Source of the DNA: Flavobacterium sp. 9
GTDB taxonomy: Bacteria; Bacteroidota; Bacteroidia; Flavobacteriales; Flavobacteriaceae
Direction of reading: 5' to 3'
NCBI RefSeq assembly: GCF_002754195.1
Contig: NZ_PEEU01000001.1
Location: 5,890,001-5,954,000 of the forward strand
Length of the DNA stretch: 64,000 nt
The notes below the pieces were generated by a model that saw nothing but the letters and a program-made list of their open reading frames with translations, was not told the origin of the DNA and did not search any database. Every line of letters starts with the position of its first letter. Position 1 is the first letter of the stretch. A program made the position numbers and the translations under genes. Positions 34,329 to 41,924 of this stretch are shown one piece after another.

Positions 34329-34784
34329 ATGGCTTTTGACAACCACAATACTCAGAGATATATTTATTTGGCCGATGATGACAGCGATGACAGGGAGTTC
34401 TTTGCTGATGCGGTGATGGAAATTGACCGGAATGTTATTTTAAAACAGGCCCGCGACGGCATGCATCTAATGGAGGATCTCCGGACACTTTCCGGCTCAG
34501 AGCTTCCCGAATTTATTTTTCTGGATATCAATATGCCCGGCAAATCAGGGCTTGAATGTCTCAAGGAGATAAGAAGCTGCGAAGGCAAACTAAAAGAAAT
34601 AAACATTATTATGCTCTCCACCAGCAATGATCCTCAAAATATTCAGAAGTCATTGGAATTGGGCGCTACATTTTACGCAGTCAAGCCCAGTTGTTTTGAG
34701 AAGCTTAAATCCATACTAGAGGAGATACTCAGCATGAACCTGGTTTCGGCTCTGGGCGCGAGCAGGAAATTCCTTTTGGTTTAG
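34329..34784 (+). CDS. Single-domain response regulator (receiver)
   Basis: A 151-aa receiver domain. The acidic pocket is ADDDSDDREFF, the phospho-acceptor Asp is in FIFLDINMPGKSG, the switch Ser/Thr is in IIMLSTSNDP, and the Lys is in YAVKPSCF. A short tail of about 20 residues (VSALGASRKFLLV) has no known domain. It belongs to the Rcp1-like stand-alone receivers common in Bacteroidota. No histidine kinase is next to it. Confidence 0.88.
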   Translation: MAFDNHNTQRYIYLADDDSDDREFFADAVMEIDRNVILKQARDGMHLMEDLRTLSGSELPEFIFLDINMPGKSGLECLKEIRSCEGKLKEINIIMLSTSNDPQNIQKSLELGATFYAVKPSCFEKLKSILEEILSMNLVSALGASRKFLLV

Positions 34785-34863
34785 CATATCCCAAGAGAAG
34801 CAAATTTGGAAATCAACGAAATCTAAGGAACTGAATTTGTTGGAAAGGTTATGAGCTGCTGCC

Positions 34864-35400
34864 TTATATTTTTAGTTTTCCCCATTGTTTTCCCCATTGT
34901 TTTTCATTTACCCTTTTTTGAAAAAGGGCTGAATCAAAATGTGGTGTAGGCTTAACAATTAAATCAAACAAATCATTTAAACCGTATGGCGCCAAAATTT
35001 CGACGATATTCTTTGAATTTAATCGCACTGCAATAGCCGTTGCGGTCTCGGGCCAATGCGAAATTGCATTTTCAGTGTTGCTATATCTGGGATGGTTATT
35101 GCGTAAATGCATTCTTGCCTGATTCTTGACAGACCAGCTGGTCTTTGGATCTGTTTGAGTAAGTTTTAGCTCTATTTCTTTTTCCAGTGTTTCTGATATA
35201 TTGCTTTGATCAAAAAAGACCACATCTGTATCAGTAAGTTTTATTGTGTTTTGCCCATGTAAAAAATCCCAAACTTTATTTCTTACAAATCCGGCTCCAA
35301 TCCAGCAATCATTTAAATTTAAATTTTTAACGATTCTCAGAGTTTGGATCATTAATTTGTCGTTTACGATTATATCAGTCAGTTCTTTTCGGTGTTCCAT
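34864..35400 (-). CDS. Nucleotidyltransferase-like protein (DUF925/NTP_transf_6)
   Basis: A 178-aa protein. CWIGAGFVRNKVWDFLHG is the family G-A-G-x-x-R-N-x-x-W motif, and KLTDTDVVFFD gives the paired Asp of a nucleotidyltransferase fold. MHLRNNHPRYSNTENAISHWPETATAIAVRL and ILAPYGLNDLFDLIVKPT complete the family pattern. Substrate is unknown. The C-terminus contains a duplicated QWGK, from a 12-bp tandem repeat at 34876-34899. A paralogue follows at 35586. Confidence 0.75.
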   Translation of the reverse strand: MEHRKELTDIIVNDKLMIQTLRIVKNLNLNDCWIGAGFVRNKVWDFLHGQNTIKLTDTDVVFFDQSNISETLEKEIELKLTQTDPKTSWSVKNQARMHLRNNHPRYSNTENAISHWPETATAIAVRLNSKNIVEILAPYGLNDLFDLIVKPTPHFDSALFQKRVNEKQWGKQWGKLKI

Positions 35401-35585
35401 TGCTTACTACAGCTTATGATTTGTTTTGCTTTAATTATATAAGTTTTCTATTGTAACTCAAAACCCGAGGTAAGGGTTGCAGAGCTGCAAAGCAGAAAAT
35501 TTAAAGTCCAGATCTTAAATTTAGCGGAGAAAATCCATTTACCAGTCCTTACTGCCAGTTATGGCTGCTGGGTATCATTGGTCAA

Positions 35586-36161
35586 TTAGTCCCAGGGAAG
35601 GATATTTATATTGTGCCAGCGGCTTTTAAAACTTTTTGTCATTATTACATAATTATTTTTTGTCATTGTCAGTCTATTAGGCCGGACAATCATATCAAAA
35701 GCATCATCAAGTCCATAAGGGGCAAAGATTTCCAATTTATCTGACTCCATCCGTACTCCAATGGCGAAGGCCGATAACCAGGTTTCAATACCCTGCCGGG
35801 TTGTGCTGAATTTTTCAATAACACTTCCAAACTTTTTAGGATACCACTGGTAAACATATGCCTGGTTGGTAATGTCAAGTTTAAATGTATGTGCGGCGAT
35901 TTTTTCAATATTTCTCTGATGTGATTTCTCTACTAAACTATCCTCGGTGTCACAGTAGTATACGATATCAAAATCTTTCACATTTTCAAGGTTTGGCCTG
36001 CCCAGTATATTGTTCCATAGCAGCTGGGTTACTGCTCCTCCCGCCAAATAATACTCTGGCAGACCATAGTCATTGCATATCTTTAAGGTGTCAATGATTT
36101 GCGGGCAATTTTCTAAATATGAAATCAATTGTTTCTTTCGATCTGTCATTGCTGCTGGCAT
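35586..36161 (-). CDS. Nucleotidyltransferase-like protein (DUF925/NTP_transf_6)
   Basis: A 191-aa paralogue of the 34864 product. YYLAGGAVTQLLWNNILGR takes the place of the GAGFVRNKVWD motif, and VKDFDIVYYCD keeps the D-x-D pair. TRQGIETWLSAFAIGVRM and IFAPYGLDDAFDMIVRPN follow. The R-N pair of the glycine motif is lost (AVTQLLWN), so the two copies may differ in activity. They share orientation with a 185-bp gap. Function is unknown. Confidence 0.75.
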   Translation of the reverse strand: MPAAMTDRKKQLISYLENCPQIIDTLKICNDYGLPEYYLAGGAVTQLLWNNILGRPNLENVKDFDIVYYCDTEDSLVEKSHQRNIEKIAAHTFKLDITNQAYVYQWYPKKFGSVIEKFSTTRQGIETWLSAFAIGVRMESDKLEIFAPYGLDDAFDMIVRPNRLTMTKNNYVIMTKSFKSRWHNINILPWD

Positions 36162-36286
36162 TTGGGCTGGGTGGGCGATTAAGGTTTTTGATATTGCTGC
36201 AGCAAAGTGATTGCCTACTGGTATGAATAGTAAGCTGAGCCTTTGCCGATCATTTTGCTGTACAAAATTACAAGATTATCCCGTTT

Positions 36287-36676
36287 TTATGTCAGGTCTG
36301 AATACAGTTCGAACAAATTGTGCTCCGGGTCCCTAAAGTGTACTGCCCTGATTCCCCAAGGGGTCATGTCTTTTGGCGCTGTGAGAAACTGGACACCTTT
36401 CTCCTGCAGGGAAATATAGCTTTCATCGACATTGTCCACCTTAATTATGATGGCCATTTTGTCTTGCAGAATTTCGTTTTTTCCGGCCTTGCTGTTTATG
36501 GCGCTGCCCATTAATTCTGCCTTAAACAATGCCAGTGCCGATGGCTCCCCAAGGCTGAAACTGGCATAATTTTCTCCGGGTTTGCCCCAGGTACATTCCA
36601 AACCAAGGATGTTGTTGTAAAAAGTGAAGCACTTGTCAAAGTCGCTTACTAAAAGCCTGATGCTGCTGAATTTCAT
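36287..36676 (-). CDS. VOC-family protein (glyoxalase/bleomycin-resistance fold)
   Basis: A 129-aa protein with two beta-alpha-beta-beta-beta repeats: MKFSSIRLLVSDFDKCFTFY, LGLECTWGKPGENYASFSLGE, then KVDNVDESYISLQEKGVQF and FRDPEHNLFELYSDL. The F-R-D-P-x-x-x-x-x-E-L end is the standard VOC signature. Substrate cannot be told. The AraC-type remnant directly upstream on the same strand suggests it was once regulated or cotranscribed with it. Confidence 0.85.
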   Translation of the reverse strand: MKFSSIRLLVSDFDKCFTFYNNILGLECTWGKPGENYASFSLGEPSALALFKAELMGSAINSKAGKNEILQDKMAIIIKVDNVDESYISLQEKGVQFLTAPKDMTPWGIRAVHFRDPEHNLFELYSDLT

Positions 36677-36707
36677 TTTGCTGTTTTTAAATATTAATGA
36701 TGCAAAA

Positions 36708-37000
36708 CTACTTTTCTTTCATTGTCGCTAATTGTAAAAATCGGTCGTTTTTGTTTTCAAACAATTCCGTAGGTCTGTTTCCTGTATATTTTTTTAAGTC
36801 CTTGATAAAATGGGACTGGTCAAAATAATTCTGCTGCGGATAAAGCTGTCCTTTCTTTACCTGCTTAAATGAATCATAGCATTTTAAAATCCTGCAGTAT
36901 GATTTCAGCGGGATATCAAACCTGTCTTTGAAATATCGGTTGATCTGCCGCGTGCTCCAGAAAACCTGCTGCGAATACCATTCTACGCTCTCTTGCCCAT
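36708..37000 (-). pseudogene. AraC-family regulator, C-terminal fragment cut by IS3 copy 2
   Basis: From the IS edge the minus strand reads GQESVEWYSQQVFWSTRQINRYFKDRF, IPLKSYCRILKCYDSFKQ, YFDQSHFIKDLKKYTGNRPTELFEN and a TAG stop at 36708. This is the second half of an AraC/XylS DNA-binding domain. The missing N-terminal part is not found on the far side of the IS (38273 onward belongs to another gene's tail), so DNA was lost here as well. Confidence 0.85.
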
Positions 37001-37038
37001 TGGACTTGCAACAAAAAGTCGGACAAATTTTCTAAGAC

Positions 37039-37869
37039 CTATGCTACACTTTCTATTTTATAAAATTCTAGTTCCATTTCTTTAGGTGTTTTATATCCCA
37101 AAGAAGAATGCAGACGTTTTCTATTATACCATACTTCTATATATTCAAAGACTGCTAATTTAGCTTCTTCAATGGTTGTGAATTTATGCTGATAGATAAG
37201 TTCTGCTTTAAGGGTCTTGAAAAAACTTTCAGCTACAGCATTATCCCAACAATTAGCTTTTCTACTCATACTTTGAGTGATTAAAGTATTTTTATTAATC
37301 AATTTTCTGAATTCTATCGAAGCATATTGTATTCCTCTATCTGAATGAAAAAGTAAAGATTCTGTTATTTCTCTTTTTGATACTGCCATTTTCCAAGCTG
37401 GAATAATCGTTTGATCGGTATACATTCGTGTGCTTAATGACCATCCTATAACCTGCCTGTCATATAAATCAATAATAGTAGTAAGATATAACCAGCCGGC
37501 AGCTGTTCTTATATAGGTTATATCAGACACCCAAACCTCATTAAGTGATTTTGGTGTAAAATTTCTATTGAGATGATTACTGCACACTGGATATCGATGA
37601 TTAGAATCTGTGGTTACTTTAAAGCGTCTTTTAAGTTTACTTCTCCAGCCATTAAGAAGCATCAATTTAGCAACTTTCCTTTTGGATATTTTATATCCTT
37701 TTCTTTTTAGCTGTTCCGCTATTCTGGGACTTCCGTAAGTTTGACTGCTTAGATCAAAAACTTCTTTTATTAAATCTGTAAATAGACTATTTTCTATAAA
37801 TCTATTAGAAGGACCGCCACTGAACCATCTATAATAACTACTTCGGCTTACTTTTAAAACGCTGCACAT
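37039..37869 (-). CDS. IS3 transposase OrfB, copy 2
   Basis: The 276-aa protein has exactly the same sequence as the product at 167-997, including the DDE residues, so both copies are likely recent. It is expected to be produced as an OrfA-OrfB fusion by -1 slippage at 37950-37956. Confidence 0.95.
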   Translation of the reverse strand: MCSVLKVSRSSYYRWFSGGPSNRFIENSLFTDLIKEVFDLSSQTYGSPRIAEQLKRKGYKISKRKVAKLMLLNGWRSKLKRRFKVTTDSNHRYPVCSNHLNRNFTPKSLNEVWVSDITYIRTAAGWLYLTTIIDLYDRQVIGWSLSTRMYTDQTIIPAWKMAVSKREITESLLFHSDRGIQYASIEFRKLINKNTLITQSMSRKANCWDNAVAESFFKTLKAELIYQHKFTTIEEAKLAVFEYIEVWYNRKRLHSSLGYKTPKEMELEFYKIESVA

Positions 37870-37901
37870 CTTTTCAATAGGATATAAATGTTTATAGCTG
37901 A

Positions 37902-38204
37902 CTATAAATTGGTAGATTTCCCATCGCTCTTGGAAAAGATGTGAACGGCCTTTTTTAATATCTCAAGCTCTAATTCTTTTTCTTTAAGGGCTTTTCGTAA
38001 TTGTTTTACTTCTAAAGAATCTATCTCTGTCTTTTTAGAAATAATTGGTTGTAGATTAGTAAATGTTTTTTGAGAAGACCTCCATTTATAAATACGCTCT
38101 ACCTGGACGCCTAGTTCATCTGCTAATTCTTTGATGTTTTCTCGCTCGTAACTTAATCGTACTGCTGATGATTTAAACTCAGCACTGTAAACTCGTTTTT
38201 TCAT
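37902..38204 (-). CDS. IS3 transposase OrfA, copy 2
   Basis: The 100-aa helix-turn-helix protein is identical to the product at 1030-1332. The slippery A AAA AAG is conserved at 37950-37956. Confidence 0.93.
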   Translation of the reverse strand: MKKRVYSAEFKSSAVRLSYERENIKELADELGVQVERIYKWRSSQKTFTNLQPIISKKTEIDSLEVKQLRKALKEKELELEILKKAVHIFSKSDGKSTNL

Positions 38205-38301
38205 AATTCTAAGATATTTATTTTTATTTAAACAGTCTTAAAATTTATGTCCCAGTAAATGTAGCAACTCCAAACCGCAGAGGAAAAATTAAACTATCTT
38301 C

Positions 38302-38520
38302 TTAACCGTCAATTTTGTCCTTATGGTACTCCCTGAGCCATTTCTCCATTTTCTGAAGCAGCAGGATTTGTTTCGGGTCGCCTGTGGGATCTGAAAGTCC
38401 TGTGATGGTTCGGCTGTAATTGAATTTTTTGTCCTCAAAGCGGCAGGTAAACCTTGGTAGCTCATTATGGGAAACCATCCAGCTGTCGGGTTCTATTTTT
38501 TTTATTTCAAACTTTTTCAT
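38302..38520 (-). CDS. Small hypothetical protein, 72 aa
   Basis: The protein MKKFEIKKIEPDSWMVSHNE, FTCRFEDKKFNYSRTITGLSDPTGDPKQILLLQKMEKWLREYHKD is unknown to me as a named family. It has a strand-rich first half and an amphipathic helix at the end. Upstream, a perfect inverted repeat (38533-38558) and a minus-strand TAATTTTG box (38574-38581) form its control region. IS3 copy 2 lies 29 bp after its stop. Confidence 0.6.
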   Translation of the reverse strand: MKKFEIKKIEPDSWMVSHNELPRFTCRFEDKKFNYSRTITGLSDPTGDPKQILLLQKMEKWLREYHKDKIDG

Positions 38521-38532
38521 ATCTCATGCCCG

Positions 38533-38558
38533 TTTAAAGCTGCTATGACAGCTTTAAA
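38533..38558. promoter_or_regulatory. Perfect 10-bp inverted repeat in the leader of the 72-aa gene
   Basis: TTTAAAGCTG-ctatga-CAGCTTTAAA, between the -7 box and the start codon. It could be an operator or a leader hairpin that covers the start. Confidence 0.5.
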
Positions 38559-38573
38559 TCTACTGTCAAAAGG

Positions 38574-38581
38574 CAAAATTA
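38574..38581 (-). promoter_or_regulatory. Candidate -7 box for the 72-aa gene
   Basis: The minus strand reads TAATTTTG, an exact TAnnTTTG match, 54 nt before the start. No clear -33 box was seen. Confidence 0.4.
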
Positions 38582-38702
38582 ACGGTTTTATTTTTATTGC
38601 CGCACGCTTTGATGTTAAGTTAGCGGCCGTACCAGAAATTGAACGGCTGGTAGGGGTGGACTTCCCGATTAGTTACGCCTTAAAAACAATTAAAATTAAT
38701 CC

Positions 38703-38744
38703 AAAAAAAAGCCTTCTAAATGCAGTCATTCAGAAGGCTTTTCA
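38703..38744. terminator. Rho-independent terminator
   Basis: AAAAGCCTTCT...AGAAGGCTTTT with a 13-nt loop, flanked by A and T runs. It terminates the 74-aa gene on the minus strand. Confidence 0.8.
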
Positions 38745-38775
38745 TTTTTTGTAATCTGCGGTAAGAGGTATATCT

Positions 38776-39000
38776 TTAATCCTTGTCATCCTCATCGGCC
38801 TGGGACTCATCCAGGGTCCTTCTGTCCGCATCGTCATGGTCCAGTTCGGTGGGCTGGTGGTCGGCCGATCTTTCATCGTCATCATGCTGGTTGATGGCCG
38901 GATCGGTATGTTCCATGGTTTCCGAGTGGATGGATTCTTCTCCCATGTGATACATGCTGTCTTCCTGACGGTAAGTATCGTAGTTTTCCTGTGGTATCAT
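38776..39000 (-). CDS. Small acidic low-complexity protein
   Basis: A 74-aa protein rich in D, E, H and Q (MIPQENYDTYRQEDSMYHMG, later DDDERSADHQPTELDHDDAD), predicted to be disordered. No domain is recognised. It is followed by a strong terminator, which supports a real transcript. It resembles in composition, not sequence, the hydrophilic proteins at 12661 and 27415. Confidence 0.6.
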   Translation of the reverse strand: MIPQENYDTYRQEDSMYHMGEESIHSETMEHTDPAINQHDDDERSADHQPTELDHDDADRRTLDESQADEDDKD

Positions 39001-39194
39001 ACTGTTTTAATTTAATAGTTTGTAATTTCTTTAAAGGCCTTCTTCGTATTTTTTTGGGCTTAGAAAAGCTTACTGGAAGAATGCAGGATAAAATTAAAAA
39101 TTTGAAACCTTATAAAATTATATGATAACCCGATATACTTGTATTATTTTCAGATGGTTATGCTTAATTTTAGTCTTAGCATTAATTATTTTTA

Positions 39195-39314
39195 GGAGCT
39201 ATTCCCGCTATTCGCTACAATCTTTTGTGCCCAGCCTCGGCACAAAAGGATTTTCACTGCACACGAGCGAAGCGAACTGGCGAAGCAATCGGGGCTAGGG
39301 CTGCTAAGGAGCGC
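39195..39314 (+). repeat. Repeat A, copy 3 (long form)
   Basis: Begins GGAGCTATTCCCGCTATTCG, with the hairpin TTTTGTGCC...GGCACAAAA and the long-form insert CACGAGCGAAGCGAACTGG, shared almost exactly with copy 2 at 24683. Confidence 0.9.
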
Positions 39315-39339
39315 TTTTTTTTCTTGGAGAACTGTATAT

Positions 39340-39485
39340 GGACACCATTTTATGGAAGATTTGAAGAAATTGGCTTACGGAAATAGAGGCTGTCTTTTTT
39401 ATATGTCTTCAGTATTTTGGTTTGGATGTCCTGTTGGGAATTGAAACAAAAATGTATTTAGTTTTATATATGATTTTGCCATAAA
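39340..39485 (+). repeat. Repeat B, copy 3
   Basis: CACCATTTTATGGAAGATTT and TTTTGGTTTGGATGTCCTG match copy 1 at 13950-14035 closely. The leading TGTCTTCAATTGG part is missing here. It directly follows repeat A3. The rest of 39001-39648 shows no gene. Confidence 0.75.
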
Positions 39486-39648
39486 ATGTAATCTTATAAT
39501 TTACTTAAAGTAAAAAGAGACAGCCTTAACTTTTTGTGGCAAAAAAGGTATCAACTCCAAAATCCATGTGCCATCATTCTGCCGCAAAATTCAGAGCAAT
39601 GTTGATTGAAATCTATTTGCTGTAAATATCTTTTCATTTTGCATATGA

Positions 39649-41253
39649 TTATTTGACTGGAATTTTCTGAATTTCCATAAGACCTGCTTTGTTTAAACCA
39701 ACAATTATCTCTTGCACAAGATCATCTGATAATAATAATGTCGAGAGCATAATTTTTATATTGGCTGGAGTCTCAGGTTCCAATTCAAGAAGTTTTAGCA
39801 GTTGATTTTCTGCGCAGCCATTTTTATTCAATAAGGCCAGGGTTGTAGATTTTAGTAAAGGATCCCAAAAAGTTTCTCGAGAATCTATTTTATTAGCCCA
39901 ATGATATGCCGTGGAGTAGTCTTTTTTGTGTAAATAATAAAAGCTGAAACCACAGTTTATCCACCATGGATAATGGGGATTAAGTTTGATTGTTTTTTCT
40001 AATATTGTAAAACCTTCCTCAAAATAACCCGCGCAAATAAGCATTACAGCGACTCCTGAAACAATTACAGAGCAGTTTGGGTTTAGCTGTATGCATTGTC
40101 TGGCTGCAATTAAACACTCTTCTTTCTCTTTTTTAAACACATGAGCCAGCGTAAGAGTATAAAAGCCATGCTGGCATGAAGGATCTATTTTTAAGGCCTC
40201 CATGCAACAACGATATCCTTCTTCAATTGGGCTGTCGATATCCTTAATAGCAAGTCCTGCACCATTGAGGTATATTTCTCCCAACATGGCCCAGGAAACA
40301 GCATGCTGGGGATGCTGTACCACGGCATGGCGCAAAGATATAAGGGCAACTTTATAATTTTCAATGGAGTAAGAACGCTGGTATTTATAATAATTATAAA
40401 TTCCTTTCCAGATACTTATATTCTTCGATACCTTTTCTGGTGCAGCTTTTTCCATTTCCTGGAATATTAATCCGTAATACCCCCCAACCGAGGTAATCAC
40501 AGACTTTATAATTTCATCCTGTATCTCGAAGATATCTGATACTATTTCCTTTTCAATAGATTTTGTCATCATAATTTCTCCAGTGGCAGTGATTAGCAAT
40601 ATTATTCTAACCCGCATTTTCTGTTCACTATATTGAATACTTCCTGTTATAATATAATCTGCTCCTGATAACTTTCCGGCTTGTAAAATATTATCGTTGA
40701 TTTTTGCAATCACATCTGCAGAATAATATCCTATAACTGTTATATCTTCAAATCTTGAAAGTTCTGCAGTTAATTCATTTCGAAGTAATGCCGCAAATAA
40801 ATCAGCATCTTTTCTTTTAGGTGTACATTGAAAAGGGAATATTGCCACGGTTGGATTAATACTATCCGTGTTTGAATAGGGGACAAAAGATGGCAATGCC
40901 GCCAATTTTTGAGGAATTTTAAACTCAGGAATATAACCTCCTTTTGGAATTGAAATTATTATAGAATCCTGTATACCATCACTTAGATAATAGTCATTTA
41001 AAGTTCTTCTCAATCTTCCGGCATGAATCCGGACTGCCGCATCATCATTAGAGTTAAAATTGCTGGAGCGCTTTAAAACATTGACAGCAATAGAATATTC
41101 TTTAAGAAATTCTTCTCTCTCATTAATTGTTTCATGGACAATATATGATAGAAAATTAGTGAGGGTTGGAGAATTTTTAAATGATTTAAAATTTAAAATA
41201 TATTCCAATTGCAGGCAAATTTCTTCTGATGAAAAATTTTTTATTTTTTCCAT
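39649..41253 (-). CDS. Putative DNA-binding TolB/TPR regulator
   Basis: A protein of about 534 aa in three parts. Residues 1-110 hold the LTNFLSYIVHETI...LKEYSIAVNVLKRSSNFN...VRIHAGRLRRTLNDYY...IISIPKGGYIPEF module, which I know from TPR and kinase fusion proteins of Acidobacteria and rhizobia and which is thought to bind DNA. Next is a TolB/FlgO-like domain (PTVAIFPFQCTP, ELSRFEDITVIGY, ADYIITGSIQYSEQKMRVRI). TPR-like helices follow to the end (ALKIDPSCQHGFYTLTLAHV, TIKLNPHYPWWINCG). I start it at Met 41253; the frame opens at 41307. It is divergent from the envelope and sulfatase cluster and probably regulates it (inference). Confidence 0.7.
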   Translation of the reverse strand: MEKIKNFSSEEICLQLEYILNFKSFKNSPTLTNFLSYIVHETINEREEFLKEYSIAVNVLKRSSNFNSNDDAAVRIHAGRLRRTLNDYYLSDGIQDSIIISIPKGGYIPEFKIPQKLAALPSFVPYSNTDSINPTVAIFPFQCTPKRKDADLFAALLRNELTAELSRFEDITVIGYYSADVIAKINDNILQAGKLSGADYIITGSIQYSEQKMRVRIILLITATGEIMMTKSIEKEIVSDIFEIQDEIIKSVITSVGGYYGLIFQEMEKAAPEKVSKNISIWKGIYNYYKYQRSYSIENYKVALISLRHAVVQHPQHAVSWAMLGEIYLNGAGLAIKDIDSPIEEGYRCCMEALKIDPSCQHGFYTLTLAHVFKKEKEECLIAARQCIQLNPNCSVIVSGVAVMLICAGYFEEGFTILEKTIKLNPHYPWWINCGFSFYYLHKKDYSTAYHWANKIDSRETFWDPLLKSTTLALLNKNGCAENQLLKLLELEPETPANIKIMLSTLLLSDDLVQEIIVGLNKAGLMEIQKIPVK

Positions 41254-41347
41254 TCTTAATATGTGATTTGATTGTAAAAGGTAATAGGGTAATTGATTGT
41301 TAAACAATGAGTTAAAATTAATATATATTTTGGTATTATTAACATAA

Positions 41348-41368
41348 ACTTAAGATTTTTCCTTAAGT
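41348..41368. promoter_or_regulatory. Motif S3, candidate operator between regulator and sulfatase cluster 2
   Basis: ACTTAAG-atttttc-CTTAAGT is a perfect inverted repeat and also reads TTAAGATTTTTCCTTAAGT, like S1 and S2 at 23399 and 23588. Further on, GGTTAATAACC (41404-41414) is another small palindrome. Confidence 0.55.
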
Positions 41369-41562
41369 GTGTTTTGTAAAATGTTTATAAACAATCGTTT
41401 AACGGTTAATAACCTTGTAAATGTTAGAACAGTGGATTCGTTGTATAAATTTACTTCACAAATATTAACATTTGGCTTTAATGTTTGTTATTCAGTAAGA
41501 TAGAACATTGCGAATAAAATTTATTAGTTAAGAAATAATTTTTAACCTTTAAAATTGAGATT

Positions 41563-41805
41563 ATGCCAATACCAGAAGTCCTTAATGTTGAAAAATTCAA
41601 ATCACATAGAGAATTGATAAGGATATTATACCAGGTTGATGGCGATTTTAAAAATATGTGTGATGATTACAGTATGAGCAGATTTTGTATTGAAAAGTAT
41701 AAGGAAAAGCTGGCTCAGGATCTTGGAGTTAAAAAAGAATATGAAAAACTTTTTGCAGAGCTGGAAAAAGAAATACTCAGGTACATAAAAAATAATGAAA
41801 TCTGA
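41563..41805 (+). CDS. Small hypothetical protein, 80 aa
   Basis: This 80-aa charged, helical protein (MPIPEVLNVEKFKSHRELIR, then YEKLFAELEKEILRYIKN) looks like a two- or three-helix bundle. No family is recognised. It is the first gene on the plus side of the divergent region, 120 bp before the barrel gene, and may lead the cluster transcript. Confidence 0.6.
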   Translation: MPIPEVLNVEKFKSHRELIRILYQVDGDFKNMCDDYSMSRFCIEKYKEKLAQDLGVKKEYEKLFAELEKEILRYIKNNEI

Positions 41806-41924
41806 AATCAAATCAATGTTCGGTTAATTAAAATTTGTTCCCAATGAAATTAAAATACAGTTATTGATCTGGTTTCTGTTTTCAGGTATATATTCATTTG
41901 CAACCAATCCTAAAAATGACACCC

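Larger units (their letters stand above)
37000..38272 (-). mobile_element. IS3-family insertion sequence, copy 2
   Basis: A 1273-bp copy that appears identical to 128-1400, in the same orientation, with the same imperfect inverted repeats. The left flank is CAT and the right flank AAC, so no target duplication. The inner flank CAT equals the inner (right) flank of copy 1. Confidence 0.93.

Noticed and set aside
128..38272. Classical composite transposon bounded by the two IS3 copies
   Set aside because: The outer flanks (GTT and AAC) are not a target duplication and both edges show gene loss, so transposition as a unit is not supported, although IS-IS recombination remains possible.
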